Both the position numbers and the translations under genes were made by a program. From Nocardiopsis dassonvillei subsp. dassonvillei DSM 43111 (GTDB lineage: Bacteria; Actinomycetota; Actinomycetes; Streptosporangiales; Streptosporangiaceae): DNA of 64,000 bases. How positions within the stretch are numbered: position 1 is the first letter of the stretch; the number at the start of each line of letters is the position of its first letter. The notes beneath the pieces are model-generated. The model searched no databases. It was given only the letters and a program-made list of their open reading frames with translations, and was not told where the DNA came from. The stretch is from positions 186,001 through 250,000 of the forward strand of contig NC_014211.1 of assembly GCF_000092985.1 (NCBI RefSeq). Reading direction: 5' to 3'. Positions 45,122-53,263 of this stretch are shown here, one piece after another.

Positions 45122-46213
45122 CTACTCCACCCTCCAGGTGTCCCCGCTGGCCAGAAGGGCGGCCAGCTCGCCGGCGCCGCGCTCGGCCCGCGCGTCGGCC
45201 ACCTGCTCGTTCACCAGCTCGTCGTAGGCCGGGCGGCGCACGTCCCGCAGCACCCCGATCGGCACGTGCTCGAACGCGGGCTGGTCCAGGCGCGACAGCG
45301 CGAACGCGTACCCCGGGTCCTCCCGGTGCGCGTCGTGCCGCAGCAGCCGGTCCTCTCCCACCGAGTCCACGTCCACGACCTCCAAGCCGCCGAACTCCCC
45401 GGCGACCACGCCCCGGTCCGGGCCCAGCCGCAGCGGCTCGCCGTGCTCCAGGCGCAGCAGCCGGACGTCCCGCGCCGCCGGGTCCTTCAGCGGCTCGAAC
45501 GCGTCGTCGTTGAAGATCGGGCAGTTCTGGTAGATCTCCACGAACGACGCGCCGGGGTGGTCGGCCGCCGCCCGCAGCACCGACGTGAGGTGCTTGCGGT
45601 CGGAGTCGATCGTGCGGGCCACGAACGTGGCCTCCGCGCCCAGCGCCAGCGACAGCGGGTTGAACGGGTGGTCCAGCGACCCCACCGGCGAGGACTTGGT
45701 GATCTTGCCCGGCTCGGAGGTGGGGGAGTACTGACCCTTGGTCAGCCCGTAGATCCGGTTGTTGAACAACAGGATGTTGATGTTGACGTTGCGGCGCAGC
45801 GCGTGGACGAGGTGGTTGCCGCCGATGGACAACCCGTCGCCGTCACCGGTCACCACCCACACCGACAGGTCCGGGCGGCTGGTGGCCAGCCCGGTCGCGA
45901 TCGCCGGGGCGCGCCCGTGGATCGAGTGCATGCCGTACGTGCTCAGGTAGTACGGGAATCGGGAGGAGCAGCCGATACCCGACACCATCACCACGTTCTC
46001 GCGCGGCACGCCCAGCTCGGGCAGGAAGGACTGGAAGGCGGCCAGGATCGCGTAGTCGCCGCAGCCCGGGCACCAGCGCACCTCCTGGTCGGACTTGAAG
46101 TCCTTCATCTTGTACGCGGTGTCGGTCCTGGGCACCAGGCGCAGCCCGCCCAGGGCCTCCGGGACCCCGTGGACGTGGCCGTTCGCGCCGGTACCCGTCA
46201 CGTTCTCAGTCAC
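45122..46213 (-). CDS. korB: 2-oxoacid:ferredoxin oxidoreductase, beta subunit
   Basis: A 363-aa thiamine-diphosphate-binding subunit. RWCPGCGDYAILAAFQSFLPELG, VMVSGIGCSSRFPYYLSTYGMHSIHGRAPAIATG and VTGDGDGLSIGGNHLVHALRRNVNINILLFNN (the GDG...N ThDP/Mg motif) are all intact. With the alpha subunit it decarboxylates 2-oxoglutarate (or a related 2-oxoacid) to the CoA ester and passes electrons to ferredoxin, an alternative to the dehydrogenase complex in the TCA cycle. It overlaps the alpha gene by 8 bases. A pyruvate-type specificity cannot be ruled out from sequence alone. Confidence 0.92.
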   Translation of the reverse strand: MTENVTGTGANGHVHGVPEALGGLRLVPRTDTAYKMKDFKSDQEVRWCPGCGDYAILAAFQSFLPELGVPRENVVMVSGIGCSSRFPYYLSTYGMHSIHGRAPAIATGLATSRPDLSVWVVTGDGDGLSIGGNHLVHALRRNVNINILLFNNRIYGLTKGQYSPTSEPGKITKSSPVGSLDHPFNPLSLALGAEATFVARTIDSDRKHLTSVLRAAADHPGASFVEIYQNCPIFNDDAFEPLKDPAARDVRLLRLEHGEPLRLGPDRGVVAGEFGGLEVVDVDSVGEDRLLRHDAHREDPGYAFALSRLDQPAFEHVPIGVLRDVRRPAYDELVNEQVADARAERGAGELAALLASGDTWRVE

Positions 46214-48056
46214 GGTCGATGACCTCCTGAAGCACGCCCGCGAGCTCCTCGGCCTTGAAGGGCAGGCCGCGGACCTTGTTGTAGCCGATGACGTCGACCA
46301 GGTACCTGCCGCGCAGCAGCAGGGACAGCTGGCCCAGGTTGATCTCGGGGACCACCACCCGCTCGTACCGGTGGAGGACCGTTCCGAGGTTGGCCGGGAA
46401 CGGGTTGAGGTGGCGCAGGTGCGCCTGCGCCACCCGGCCGCCCGCGCGGCGCACGCGGCGCACCGCCGCGGTGATCGACCCGTACGTGCCGCCCCAGCCC
46501 AGGACCAGCACGTCCGCCTCCCCGCCGGGGTCGTCCACCGCCAGCTCGGGGATGTCGCGGGCGATCGCGTCGATCTTGGCCTGGCGCGTGCGCACCATCA
46601 GGTCGTGGTTGGCGGGCGTGTACGAGATGTCGCCGCTCTGCGCGTGCTTCTCGATACCGCCGATCCGGTGCTCCAGCCCCGCCGTGCCCGGCACCGCCCA
46701 CGGGCGGGCCAGCGTCTCCTCGTCGCGCAGGTAGGGCAGGAAGGTCCCGCCCGGCCCGTTGGGCCCGGTCGCGAAGGCCGGGTCGATCCGCGGCAGCTCC
46801 GAGACCTCCGGCAGCCGCCACGGCTCCGAACCGTTGGCCAGGTACCCGTCGGAGAGCACCACCACCGGCGTGCGGTAGCGCACCGCGATCCGCACGGCCT
46901 CCAGCGCGGCGTCGAAGCAGTCCGCGGGGGAGGCGGGCGCCACCACGGGCACCGGCGACTCGCCGTTGCGCCCGTACAGGGCCATGAGCAGGTCGGTCTG
47001 CTCGGTCTTGGTGGGCATGCCGGTGCTCGGACCGGCCCGCTGCACGTCCACGATGACCAGCGGCAGCTCGGTCATCACCGCCAACCCCACCGTCTCCTGC
47101 TTGAGCACCATGCCCGGACCCGAGGTGGTGGTCACGCCCAGGGAGCCGCCGAAGGCCGCGCCCAGGGCGGCGCCCACACCGGAGATCTCGTCCTCGGCCT
47201 GGAACGTGCGCACACCGAACCGCTTGTGCCGGGACAGCTCGTGCAGGATGTCCGAGGCCGGGGTGATCGGGTACGAGCCCAGGAACAGGGGCAGCCCCGA
47301 CCGCTCGGACCCGGCGATCAGCCCGTAGGCGGTGGCCAGGTTGCCGGTGATGTTGCGGTAGGTGCCCGCCGGGAGCCGCGCGGGCTTGATCTCGTAGGAG
47401 ACCGCGAAGTCCTCGGTGGTCTCGCCGAAGTTCCACCCCGCCTGGAACGCGGTCAGGTTCGCGGCCAGGATGTCGGGCTTGGCGGCGAACTTCGACTTCA
47501 GGAACGAGGTCGTCCCCTCCGTCGGGCGGTTGTACATCCACGACAGCAGGCCCAGGGCGAACATGTTCTTGGCCCGCTGCGCGTCCTTCTTGGAGATGTC
47601 GGCGCCGGACAGCGCCTCCACCGTCATGGACGTCAGCGGCACCGCGCTCACCTTGAACGCGTCCAGCGTCCCGTCCGTCAGCGGGTCGGCCGTGTACCCG
47701 ACCTTGGCCAGGCTGCGCTTGGTGAACTCGTCGGTGTTGACGATCACGGTGGCGCCCCGGGGCAGGTCGCCCAGGTTGGCCTTGAGGGCCGCGGGGTTCA
47801 TCGCGACCAGCACGTCCGGGGCGTCCCCCGGGGTCATGATGTCGTGGTCGGCGAAGTGCAGCTGGAAGCTGGACACCCCGGGCAGGGTTCCGGCGGGAGC
47901 GCGGATCTCGGCGGGGAAGTTCGGCAGGGTGGACAGGTCGTTGCCGAACGACGCCGTCTCCTGCGTGAAGCGGTCACCGGTCAGCTGCATGCCGTCGCCG
48001 GAGTCCCCGGCGAAGCGGATGATGACGCGGTCGAGCTGTTCGATCTGTTTGGCCAC
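46206..48056 (-). CDS. korA: 2-oxoacid:ferredoxin oxidoreductase, alpha subunit (gamma-alpha fusion)
   Basis: A 616-aa protein in which the gamma domain (residues 1-190, RVIIRFAGDSGDGMQLTGDRFTQE) is fused to the alpha domain (200-616, with PITPASDILHELS, AEDEISGVGAALGAAFGGSLGVTTTSGPGMVLKQETVGLAVMTELPLVIVDVQRAGPSTGMPTKTEQTDL). Partner of korB in the two-subunit complex common in actinobacteria. GTG 48056 gives VAKQIEQLDRV, the usual N-terminus, with AAGGAGGT upstream; the open frame further up is not conserved-looking. Confidence 0.92.
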   Translation of the reverse strand: MAKQIEQLDRVIIRFAGDSGDGMQLTGDRFTQETASFGNDLSTLPNFPAEIRAPAGTLPGVSSFQLHFADHDIMTPGDAPDVLVAMNPAALKANLGDLPRGATVIVNTDEFTKRSLAKVGYTADPLTDGTLDAFKVSAVPLTSMTVEALSGADISKKDAQRAKNMFALGLLSWMYNRPTEGTTSFLKSKFAAKPDILAANLTAFQAGWNFGETTEDFAVSYEIKPARLPAGTYRNITGNLATAYGLIAGSERSGLPLFLGSYPITPASDILHELSRHKRFGVRTFQAEDEISGVGAALGAAFGGSLGVTTTSGPGMVLKQETVGLAVMTELPLVIVDVQRAGPSTGMPTKTEQTDLLMALYGRNGESPVPVVAPASPADCFDAALEAVRIAVRYRTPVVVLSDGYLANGSEPWRLPEVSELPRIDPAFATGPNGPGGTFLPYLRDEETLARPWAVPGTAGLEHRIGGIEKHAQSGDISYTPANHDLMVRTRQAKIDAIARDIPELAVDDPGGEADVLVLGWGGTYGSITAAVRRVRRAGGRVAQAHLRHLNPFPANLGTVLHRYERVVVPEINLGQLSLLLRGRYLVDVIGYNKVRGLPFKAEELAGVLQEVIDRD

Positions 48057-48582
48057 TGAGATCGACGACCTCCTTGGTGAGCCGCCGGTCGTGACGGGCG
48101 GCGGCGCTCGGGTGTCGCCCCCGACCGGACCGCACCGTCGCGGGCCGGGTGCCTGGTTCGGGGACGTGGGGACAGCGTTCGCGGCCCTCGCGAGCGCCGG
48201 ATGCGCCAACCCGGTCTCGCGCGGTGCGGCCGCGCCGCGACGGCCGGGCCGTGAAGGGGCCAGCCTTCAACGACACGGCCGCCCGCGCACCGGACCGAGG
48301 GGCTGGAGTCCCGACGGCCTGGTACACGCAGTGATGAGGGCCACGTTCGCACTATAAGACGTCGGGTGTGCCGGGACCGCGCGCGGGTGGCCATTCTCAC
48401 ACGGAGGGGATCCGGAGGGGTGCGGCTGTGGACGAAGGTGCGGGTGGTGCGGGGGAGGTGGCAGATGAGAGGGAGATCAGTGATGCCTCGGACGTTGGTC
48501 CCGTAACGGGAACGCGGAGCGGCGACCCGCACGTTTGCCACCATGTACGCATTCATCGTCGGCTGAGCGAGGAGGTGGTGGC
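48057..48582. other. Divergent intergenic region between korA and the HtpX-like gene
   Basis: About 525 bases. A TATAGT -10 on the minus strand (48356-48351) could start korA with a 295-base leader. No convincing gene, although an open frame runs upstream of the protease gene. The function of the long leader is unclear. Confidence 0.35.
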
Positions 48583-49446
48583 GTGTACGTCAGCGCGGCC
48601 CGCGCGGCCGGTCTGTTCGTCGGCGCCGCGGTGCTCGTCGTCCTGGTCGGCTGGCTGTGCGGAGCGGAGAAGGGCGCCCAGTTCTCCGTGGCCCTGGTGC
48701 TGTGCGCCGGCGTCCTGGTCTACCTCTTCGGGGAGTCCCTGGCGTTGCGCGCGATGCGCGCGCGGCCGGTGAGCGAGATCGAGCGCCCCGAGCTGTACCG
48801 GATCGTCCGCGAGCTGGCCACGGCCGCCCGGCAGCCGATGCCCCGGCTCTATTTGTCGCCGGTGCGCTCGCCCAACGCCTTCGCCACCGGCAGCAGCCCG
48901 CGCCGCGCCTCCCTGTGCTGCACCACGGGGCTGCTGCGCACGCTGGACGAGCGCGAGCTGCGCGGCGTGATCGCCCACGAGCTGGCGCACATCCGCGCCA
49001 ACGACACGCTGATCAGCTCGGTGGCCGCCACCCTGACCGCGGTGATCACGGCGACGACCGCCATCGCCCTCCTGGTCCCGCTGGGGGACTCCGAGGAGAG
49101 CGACATGCCCACCCTCCTGGGCGGCCTGATGACGGTCCTGCTGGCGCCGCTCGCGGCCATGGTCGTCTACTGCGGGGTGGGGAGACAGCGCGAGTTCCGG
49201 GCCGACGAGCAGGCCGCGCGGCTGACCGGCGACCCGCTGGCGCTGGCCGACGCCCTGCGCAAGCTGGAGGTGGGCGCGCGCCGGTACCCGCTGCCCCGGG
49301 AGCGCAGCCTGCTGGCCTCGGCGCACCTGATGACCACCAACCCGTTCCCGAGCGGCGTGGGCCGCCTGTTCGCCGCGCACCCGCCGACGGCGGAGCGCGT
49401 CCGGCGCCTACGGGAGCTGCGCCGCAGCTGGGACCTGGGCCGCTGA
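48583..49446 (+). CDS. M48-family (HtpX-like) membrane zinc metalloprotease
   Basis: A 287-aa integral membrane protease. Two N-terminal helices (AARAAGLFVGAAVLVVLVGWL, FSVALVLCAGVLVYLF), then the zinc motif VIAHELAHIRAND (HExxH near residues 132-136), two further helices, and the third ligand in REFRADEQAA (near 205). HtpX-type enzymes degrade misfolded membrane proteins with the active site in the cytoplasm. GTG at 48583 has GGAGG 8 bases upstream, so the upstream ATG-like start is rejected. Single gene. Confidence 0.92.
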   Translation: MYVSAARAAGLFVGAAVLVVLVGWLCGAEKGAQFSVALVLCAGVLVYLFGESLALRAMRARPVSEIERPELYRIVRELATAARQPMPRLYLSPVRSPNAFATGSSPRRASLCCTTGLLRTLDERELRGVIAHELAHIRANDTLISSVAATLTAVITATTAIALLVPLGDSEESDMPTLLGGLMTVLLAPLAAMVVYCGVGRQREFRADEQAARLTGDPLALADALRKLEVGARRYPLPRERSLLASAHLMTTNPFPSGVGRLFAAHPPTAERVRRLRELRRSWDLGR

Positions 49447-49514
49447 GGCGGTGCCGGCGGACCCGCGGGGCGGCTCCGCCGAGGCGGCCCGACCACGCCG
49501 GTGCGGTGGAACGG

Positions 49515-49552
49515 CGACGGCCGCCCTCCCCCTCGGGGACGGGCGGCCGTCG
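49515..49552. terminator. Hairpin between convergent genes
   Basis: CGACGGCCGCCC (49515-49526) pairs perfectly with GGGCGGCCGTCG (49541-49552). It lies between the protease gene and the end of the YajQ-type gene and probably serves both. No T run. Confidence 0.6.
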
Positions 49553-49590
49553 TGCCCTCGCCGCCGGCTACGCCTGCCGGTCCGCCACCG

Positions 49591-50088
49591 CTAGCGGTAG
49601 TTGACGAACTGGAGCGCCAGGTCGAAGTCCTTCTCCTTGATGAGGTTCTGGACGTTCTGGAGGTCGTCCTTCTTCTTGGAGCTGACGCGCAGCTCGTCGC
49701 CCTGGATCTGGGCCTTGACGCCCTTGGGGCCCTCGTCGCGGATCAGCTTGGAGATCTTCTTGGCGTCCTCGGAGGTGATGCCCTCCTTGAGGCCGACGGG
49801 AAGGCGGTACTCCTTGCCCGAGAGCCGGGGCTCGTCGGCGGGGTCCAGGATCTTCAGGGAGAGCTTGCGCTTGACCAGCTTCTCCTTGAAGACGTCCAGG
49901 GCGGCGTTGACCCGCTCCTCGGAGTTGCCCCTGACCTCGATCCCGTCCTCGCCCTGCCAGGCGATGGTGGTCCCGGTGCCCTTGAAGTCGAACCGCTGGG
50001 CCAGCTCCTTGGCGGTCTGGTTCAGCGCGTTGTCGACCTCCTGACGGTCGAGTTTGGACACGACGTCGAAACTGGATTCGGCGGCCAC
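49591..50088 (-). CDS. YajQ-family nucleotide-binding protein
   Basis: A 165-aa protein covering the whole YajQ/UPF0234 family: [38 protein letters not shown] at the N-terminus and [36 protein letters not shown] at the C-terminus. Relatives bind nucleotides, and a Xanthomonas homologue binds cyclic di-GMP. GTG at 50088 is the conserved start ([10 protein letters not shown]) but has only a weak ribosome site. Single gene. Confidence 0.94.
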   Translation of the reverse strand: MAAESSFDVVSKLDRQEVDNALNQTAKELAQRFDFKGTGTTIAWQGEDGIEVRGNSEERVNAALDVFKEKLVKRKLSLKILDPADEPRLSGKEYRLPVGLKEGITSEDAKKISKLIRDEGPKGVKAQIQGDELRVSSKKKDDLQNVQNLIKEKDFDLALQFVNYR

Positions 50089-50320
50089 GTTCGCTCACAC
50101 CCCGCTAGGTCTTCATGGGTCGCGGGCGCCCGTGGACGCCCGCGTGGGTTCTCGTCGGTCCGCGCCGGATCCCGCGCGGACGGTCCTCAGAGCTTAGCCG
50201 CGCGCTGGTCGGGCGCCCGACGTGCCCGGTCGGGGCGCGCCCGGACAACCGATTTCAGGTTCGGGCGGATCATCCGCTATTCTCGGTGATGCGCCGCGAC
50301 GAACACGTCGCCGCAGCCCA

Positions 50321-50402
50321 GGCAGGTTGCCCGAGCGGCCAATGGGAGCGGACTGTAAATCCGTCGGCTTTGCCTTCCAAGGTTCGAATCCTTGACCTGC
50401 CA
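50321..50402 (+). tRNA. tRNA-Tyr (anticodon GTA)
   Basis: 82 nt. Acceptor GGCAGGT pairs with ACCTGCC; anticodon GTA at 50355-50357 in the loop; a long variable arm as in bacterial tRNA-Tyr; T-loop GGTTCGAATCC. CCA is not encoded. In S. coelicolor the equivalent tRNA-Tyr gene is the integration site of SLP1; no duplicated 3' end is seen here. Confidence 0.97.
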
Positions 50403-50408
50403 CACGGG

Positions 50409-50456
50409 GAGAAGGCCCCGGTGACCAGCACGAACGCTGGACACCGGGGCCTTCTC
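50409..50456 (+). terminator. Strong terminator after tRNA-Tyr
   Basis: GAGAAGGCCCCGGTG pairs perfectly with CACCGGGGCCTTCTC (15-bp stem) and an inner CCAGC/GCTGG adds five more pairs. It begins 6 bases after the tRNA. Confidence 0.8.
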
Positions 50457-51096
50457 GCGTTCCCGGTCGTCCACGGCTGTTCACGGGTGTCCGTGGAACA
50501 GCTGCGGAACGCTCCCAGACGGCGCTCCCGGGCGTCCGCGCGGTCCGCGCCCGCCCCGCGCCCGTCCCGGGCCTGTCGCGGCCGCCCGCGCTGGCCGTCG
50601 TCCCCGGGGCCGACCGAGGCGGCCCGGGGTCCCCGCGCGGCGGCCCTGGCGCGCCTCCGCTCCGGCGCGGGTGTGACGCCCCGCAGTGGGGGAGACGCGG
50701 GTCACATCCCCCTCGCCCCCTGGTGGGTCGGAGGGCGTTCCGGACCCCGCGCGGCGCTGTTTTCCGGATTCGGCCGGTCGCGGATTCATCGCGGTCGGGA
50801 CACGGGCGGATAACGCGAATGTCCGCTCTCCCTTCGGTGGAGCCGAGGGCCGGTCACGTGCTCGAATGAGGTCTGACCTGCGGTTTCGCTGTTGTCCTTG
50901 GAGGGCTGGCGCGCCGACCCCGTCCCTGCTGTGCTGATAGCGGATGGTGTGTCCGCTTCGCCGGTCCGGATCCGTCTTGGCACGGCGTCGGCCCTTTGGG
51001 TGGGTCGAGTGGAAAGAAAGCCAATGTGGCCATTCGCGGTCAGCGCGAAAAGAATGGTCGAGACAATCTGGACAAAATGCTTCGCGAGTTTCGGCG
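50457..51096. other. Long intergenic region with falling GC content
   Basis: About 640 bases with no convincing gene. The first half is very GC-rich, with many inverted repeats. From about 50800 the GC content drops and stays lower up to the small secreted-protein genes. Open frames here show no codon bias and are probably chance. Confidence 0.5.
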
Positions 51097-51125
51097 TTGA
51101 CAAAAACTGGGGGCCGGATGATGAT
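51097..51125 (+). promoter_or_regulatory. Sigma-70-type promoter of the secreted-protein array
   Basis: TTGACA (51097-51102), 17-base spacer, GATGAT (51120-51125). This would give a ~75-base leader before the ATG at 51210. Confidence 0.55.
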
Positions 51126-51209
51126 TGCCCCAGTCCACCGCGACACAGGTGCAACAAGCGCCTGAGTCTTTTTCTGTCAATACCTCGTAACCGATTCTCG
51201 GGGGAAGTC

Positions 51210-51461
51210 ATGTTCAAGAAGATGGCCGTTGCTGGCCTGGTCGCCGGTGCCGCGATGGGCGCGCTCCTCATGGGAGCCCCGGCTCACGCCAGTGGTTCGC
51301 ACGGTGGTGACCAGCAGTTCAACCAGAACCTCCAGCTGGTTCCGATCCAGTCCTGCAACCTGCAGGCCAGCGTCGGCCTGGTCGCCGTGACCGTGCCGGT
51401 CCTGTCGCCGCAGACCACGGGCGACTGCACCAACGGCCCCGTCGGCACCAACATCAGCTAG
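51210..51461 (+). CDS. Small secreted Cys-pair protein, array member 1
   Basis: An 83-aa protein: signal peptide (MFKKMAVAGLVAGAAMGALLMGAPAHA), then ~56 mature residues beginning SGSHGGDQQFNQNLQLVPIQSCN and ending QTTGDCTNGPVGTNIS. Two Cys 24 residues apart could form one disulfide; the part between is hydrophobic and beta-prone. PVLS(P)Q..DC faintly recalls rodlins of Streptomyces aerial hyphae, but the match is too weak to claim. GGGGAAG lies before the ATG. First of four tandem paralogs. Confidence 0.8.
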   Translation: MFKKMAVAGLVAGAAMGALLMGAPAHASGSHGGDQQFNQNLQLVPIQSCNLQASVGLVAVTVPVLSPQTTGDCTNGPVGTNIS

Positions 51462-51517
51462 TTCCGGCAATCCGTCCGCAAGAAACGCTATCTCAAACTT
51501 TCTCGAAGGGTAATTCA

Positions 51518-51769
51518 ATGCTGCGTAAGCTCGGAGTTGTCGGCCTCGTCGCTGGTGCCGCTTTCGGTGTCGTCCTCGCCGGTTCCCCGGCCTCCGCCAG
51601 CGGTTCGCACGGCGGCGACCAGCAGTACAACCAGAACCTGCAGGCCATCCCGGTCCAGCTGTGCAACACCGACGCCACCGTCGGCCTGGTCGCGGTCACC
51701 ATCCCGATCCTGTCGCCCGACACCACCGGCGACTGCACCAACGGCCCCGTCAGCACCAACATCGACTAG
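51518..51769 (+). CDS. Small secreted Cys-pair protein, array member 2
   Basis: An 83-aa paralog of the preceding gene: signal peptide MLRKLGVVGLVAGAAFGVVLAGSPASA, then SGSHGGDQQYNQNLQAIPVQLCN...LSPDTTGDCTNGPVSTNID. The Cys spacing (23 residues between) and the GDCTNGPV(S/G)TNI ending are conserved. It is 56 bases after member 1 and 10 bases before member 3, so the last three genes are probably one transcript. Confidence 0.8.
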   Translation: MLRKLGVVGLVAGAAFGVVLAGSPASASGSHGGDQQYNQNLQAIPVQLCNTDATVGLVAVTIPILSPDTTGDCTNGPVSTNID

Positions 51770-52106
51770 GAGACCCGGCATGCTGCGCAAGTTCACCACC
51801 GCCACCGCCATCGCCGGTGTCGCCCTGGGCGCCATCCTGGCCGCCACGCCCGCCTCCGCGGGTGAGTCGCACGGTTCGCACGGCGGCGACCAGCAGTACA
51901 ACCAGAACCTCCAGCTGGTTCCGGTGCAGCTGTGCAACACGGACCTGACCGTGGGCCTCCTCGTCGGGGTCACCGCGCCGATCCTGTCGCCCGACACCAC
52001 CGGCGACTGCACCAACGGCCCGGTCAGCACCAACATCGACTAGGAGACCCGGCATGCTGCGCAAGTTCACGGCGGCCACCGCCATCGCCGGTGTCGCCCT
52101 GGGCGC
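51707..52106 (+). repeat. Direct repeat of a 126-bp segment (two copies, 274 bases apart)
   Basis: 51707-51832 and 51981-52106 are the same in all but four bases. Each copy covers the end of one secreted-protein gene, the spacer with AGGAGACCCGGC, and the signal-peptide start of the next. It shows a recent tandem duplication that made members 3 and 4 (or 2 and 3). Confidence 0.85.
51780..52043 (+). CDS. Small secreted Cys-pair protein, array member 3
   Basis: An 87-aa paralog: signal peptide MLRKFTTATAIAGVALGAILAATPASA, then GESHGSHGGDQQYNQNLQLVPVQLCN...LSPDTTGDCTNGPVSTNID. Four extra residues (GESH) precede the SHGGDQQ block. AGGAG lies 7 bases before the ATG. Its 5' end and spacer are almost identical to those of member 4. 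Confidence 0.8.
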   Translation: MLRKFTTATAIAGVALGAILAATPASAGESHGSHGGDQQYNQNLQLVPVQLCNTDLTVGLLVGVTAPILSPDTTGDCTNGPVSTNID

Positions 52107-52380
52107 AATGCTCGCCGCCTCACCCGTGTTCGCCAGCTCGCACGGCGGCGGCCAGCAGTTCAACCAGAACCTCCAGTTGGTTCCGGTCCAGATCTGCAAC
52201 GCCCAGCTGTCCGTCGGCCTGGCCGGCGTGACCGTGCCCATCCTGTCGCCACAGACGACGGGTGACTGCATCAACGGTCCCGCCACCACCAACGTCCAGC
52301 ACGACGGCTCCGAGGACCACGACAGTGGCGCCCCGGAGGGTCACAAGGACGAGGGTGAAGACGGGGGCGACGGGTACTAG
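52054..52380 (+). CDS. Small secreted Cys-pair protein, array member 4, with acidic tail
   Basis: A 108-aa paralog: signal peptide MLRKFTAATAIAGVALGAMLAASPVFA, the core SSHGGGQQFNQNLQLVPVQICN...LSPQTTGDCINGPATTN, then an extra ~28-residue acidic/His tail (HDGSEDHDSGAPEGHKDEG...). The tail is absent from the other members and could bind metal or cations. It ends the array and is followed by a terminator. Confidence 0.8.
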   Translation: MLRKFTAATAIAGVALGAMLAASPVFASSHGGGQQFNQNLQLVPVQICNAQLSVGLAGVTVPILSPQTTGDCINGPATTNVQHDGSEDHDSGAPEGHKDEGEDGGDGY

Positions 52381-52440
52381 CCACCTCCGGGTGGCGGGGT
52401 CCCCGATCCCGCAGTGACGGAAGACGCGAGTGGTTCGTCG

Positions 52441-52469
52441 AGGCCCTCCGGCAGCCTGCCGGAGGGCCT
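52441..52469 (+). terminator. Terminator of the secreted-protein array
   Basis: AGGCCCTCCGGCA pairs perfectly with TGCCGGAGGGCCT around a GCC loop, 60 bases after the last gene of the array. Confidence 0.7.
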
Positions 52470-52517
52470 TGTCGCAGGTAGGACATCCGAGGGAACCGAC
52501 GTGGGGGGAGACGTCAG

Positions 52518-53072
52518 ATGAGGCGCACGGTCCTGACGGGAGCGGTACTGCTGTTGGCCGCCACCGGCTGCGGCGAGCAGTTGAGCGTGCCCGACCCGCC
52601 CGAGGCCACGAGTGCTCCGGAGGCGGAGCAGAGCCCGCAGGGGGAGACCGCCGGCCCGCAGGAGCAGGCCAGCCCGCGGGAGACGCAGCCCACTCCGGAG
52701 GAGGACGCCAACCAGAGCAGCGGGACCTTCGTCCTCAACCGGTACGGCGACGAGAACGGGTTCGACGACCAGACCCCCACCGAGTACGTGGCCACGGAGT
52801 TCACCACCTTCACCGACATGGAGTGGGGCACGTGGGCGGACGAGGTGGCGCGCGGCGAGGGAGGGGTCAAGGGGACCTGGTGCATGCAGGAGGGGTGCCA
52901 GGACGATCCCTACGAGGTCGAGGTCGAGCTGGGCGACCCGGTGGACGTCGACGGCACCATGTACTTCTCCACGTACACGATCACCGACTACGGCGAGGAG
53001 ATGTCCGAGGAGATGATCGGGACGCTGGAGGAGGTCGACGGCGGAACCCTGGCGCTGCCGGAGTCCGAGTGA
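52518..53072 (+). CDS. Lipoprotein of unknown function
   Basis: A 184-aa lipoprotein: MRRTVLTGAVLLLAATGCGEQ with lipobox AATGC, then a ~45-residue disordered Pro/Glu/Gln linker and a ~110-residue acidic domain (FVLNRYGDENGFDDQTPTEYVATEFTTFTDMEWGTWADEV...) with a Cys pair (WCMQEGCQDDPYEV). No family recognised; the C-terminal domain has the look of a small beta-rich extracellular domain. ATG at 52518 follows GGGGGAGA. Its closeness to the secreted-protein array suggests a surface role, which is only inference. Confidence 0.75.
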   Translation: MRRTVLTGAVLLLAATGCGEQLSVPDPPEATSAPEAEQSPQGETAGPQEQASPRETQPTPEEDANQSSGTFVLNRYGDENGFDDQTPTEYVATEFTTFTDMEWGTWADEVARGEGGVKGTWCMQEGCQDDPYEVEVELGDPVDVDGTMYFSTYTITDYGEEMSEEMIGTLEEVDGGTLALPESE

Positions 53073-53249
53073 TCCGGACCGGCTGCCGGGGGCACGCCGC
53101 CGCGTCCGGCGGAGGTGACCTTCGCCTCCCTCCGCAGAATCATGCCAAAGTTCCTCAAAAGTACATAACTCCTGATCAAAACGGGTGACGCGGCCCTCTT
53201 CCCGGGACCGGAGGGGGCCGAAACGGGCGTGGCGCGCCCGCGAGGTCTC

Positions 53250-53255
53250 TAGTCT
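53250..53255 (+). promoter_or_regulatory. -10 element of the SMC-like cassette
   Basis: TAGTCT ends 8 bases before the GTG at 53264. Together with the lack of a ribosome site it points to leaderless translation of the first gene and marks the operon start at the truncated frame. Confidence 0.45.
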
Positions 53256-53263
53256 GCTGAGTT

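Noticed and set aside
50892-51209. Open frame extending the first secreted-protein gene upstream by 106 codons
   Set aside because: It lacks codon bias, would bury the signal peptide inside the protein, and overlaps the TTGACA/GATGAT promoter.
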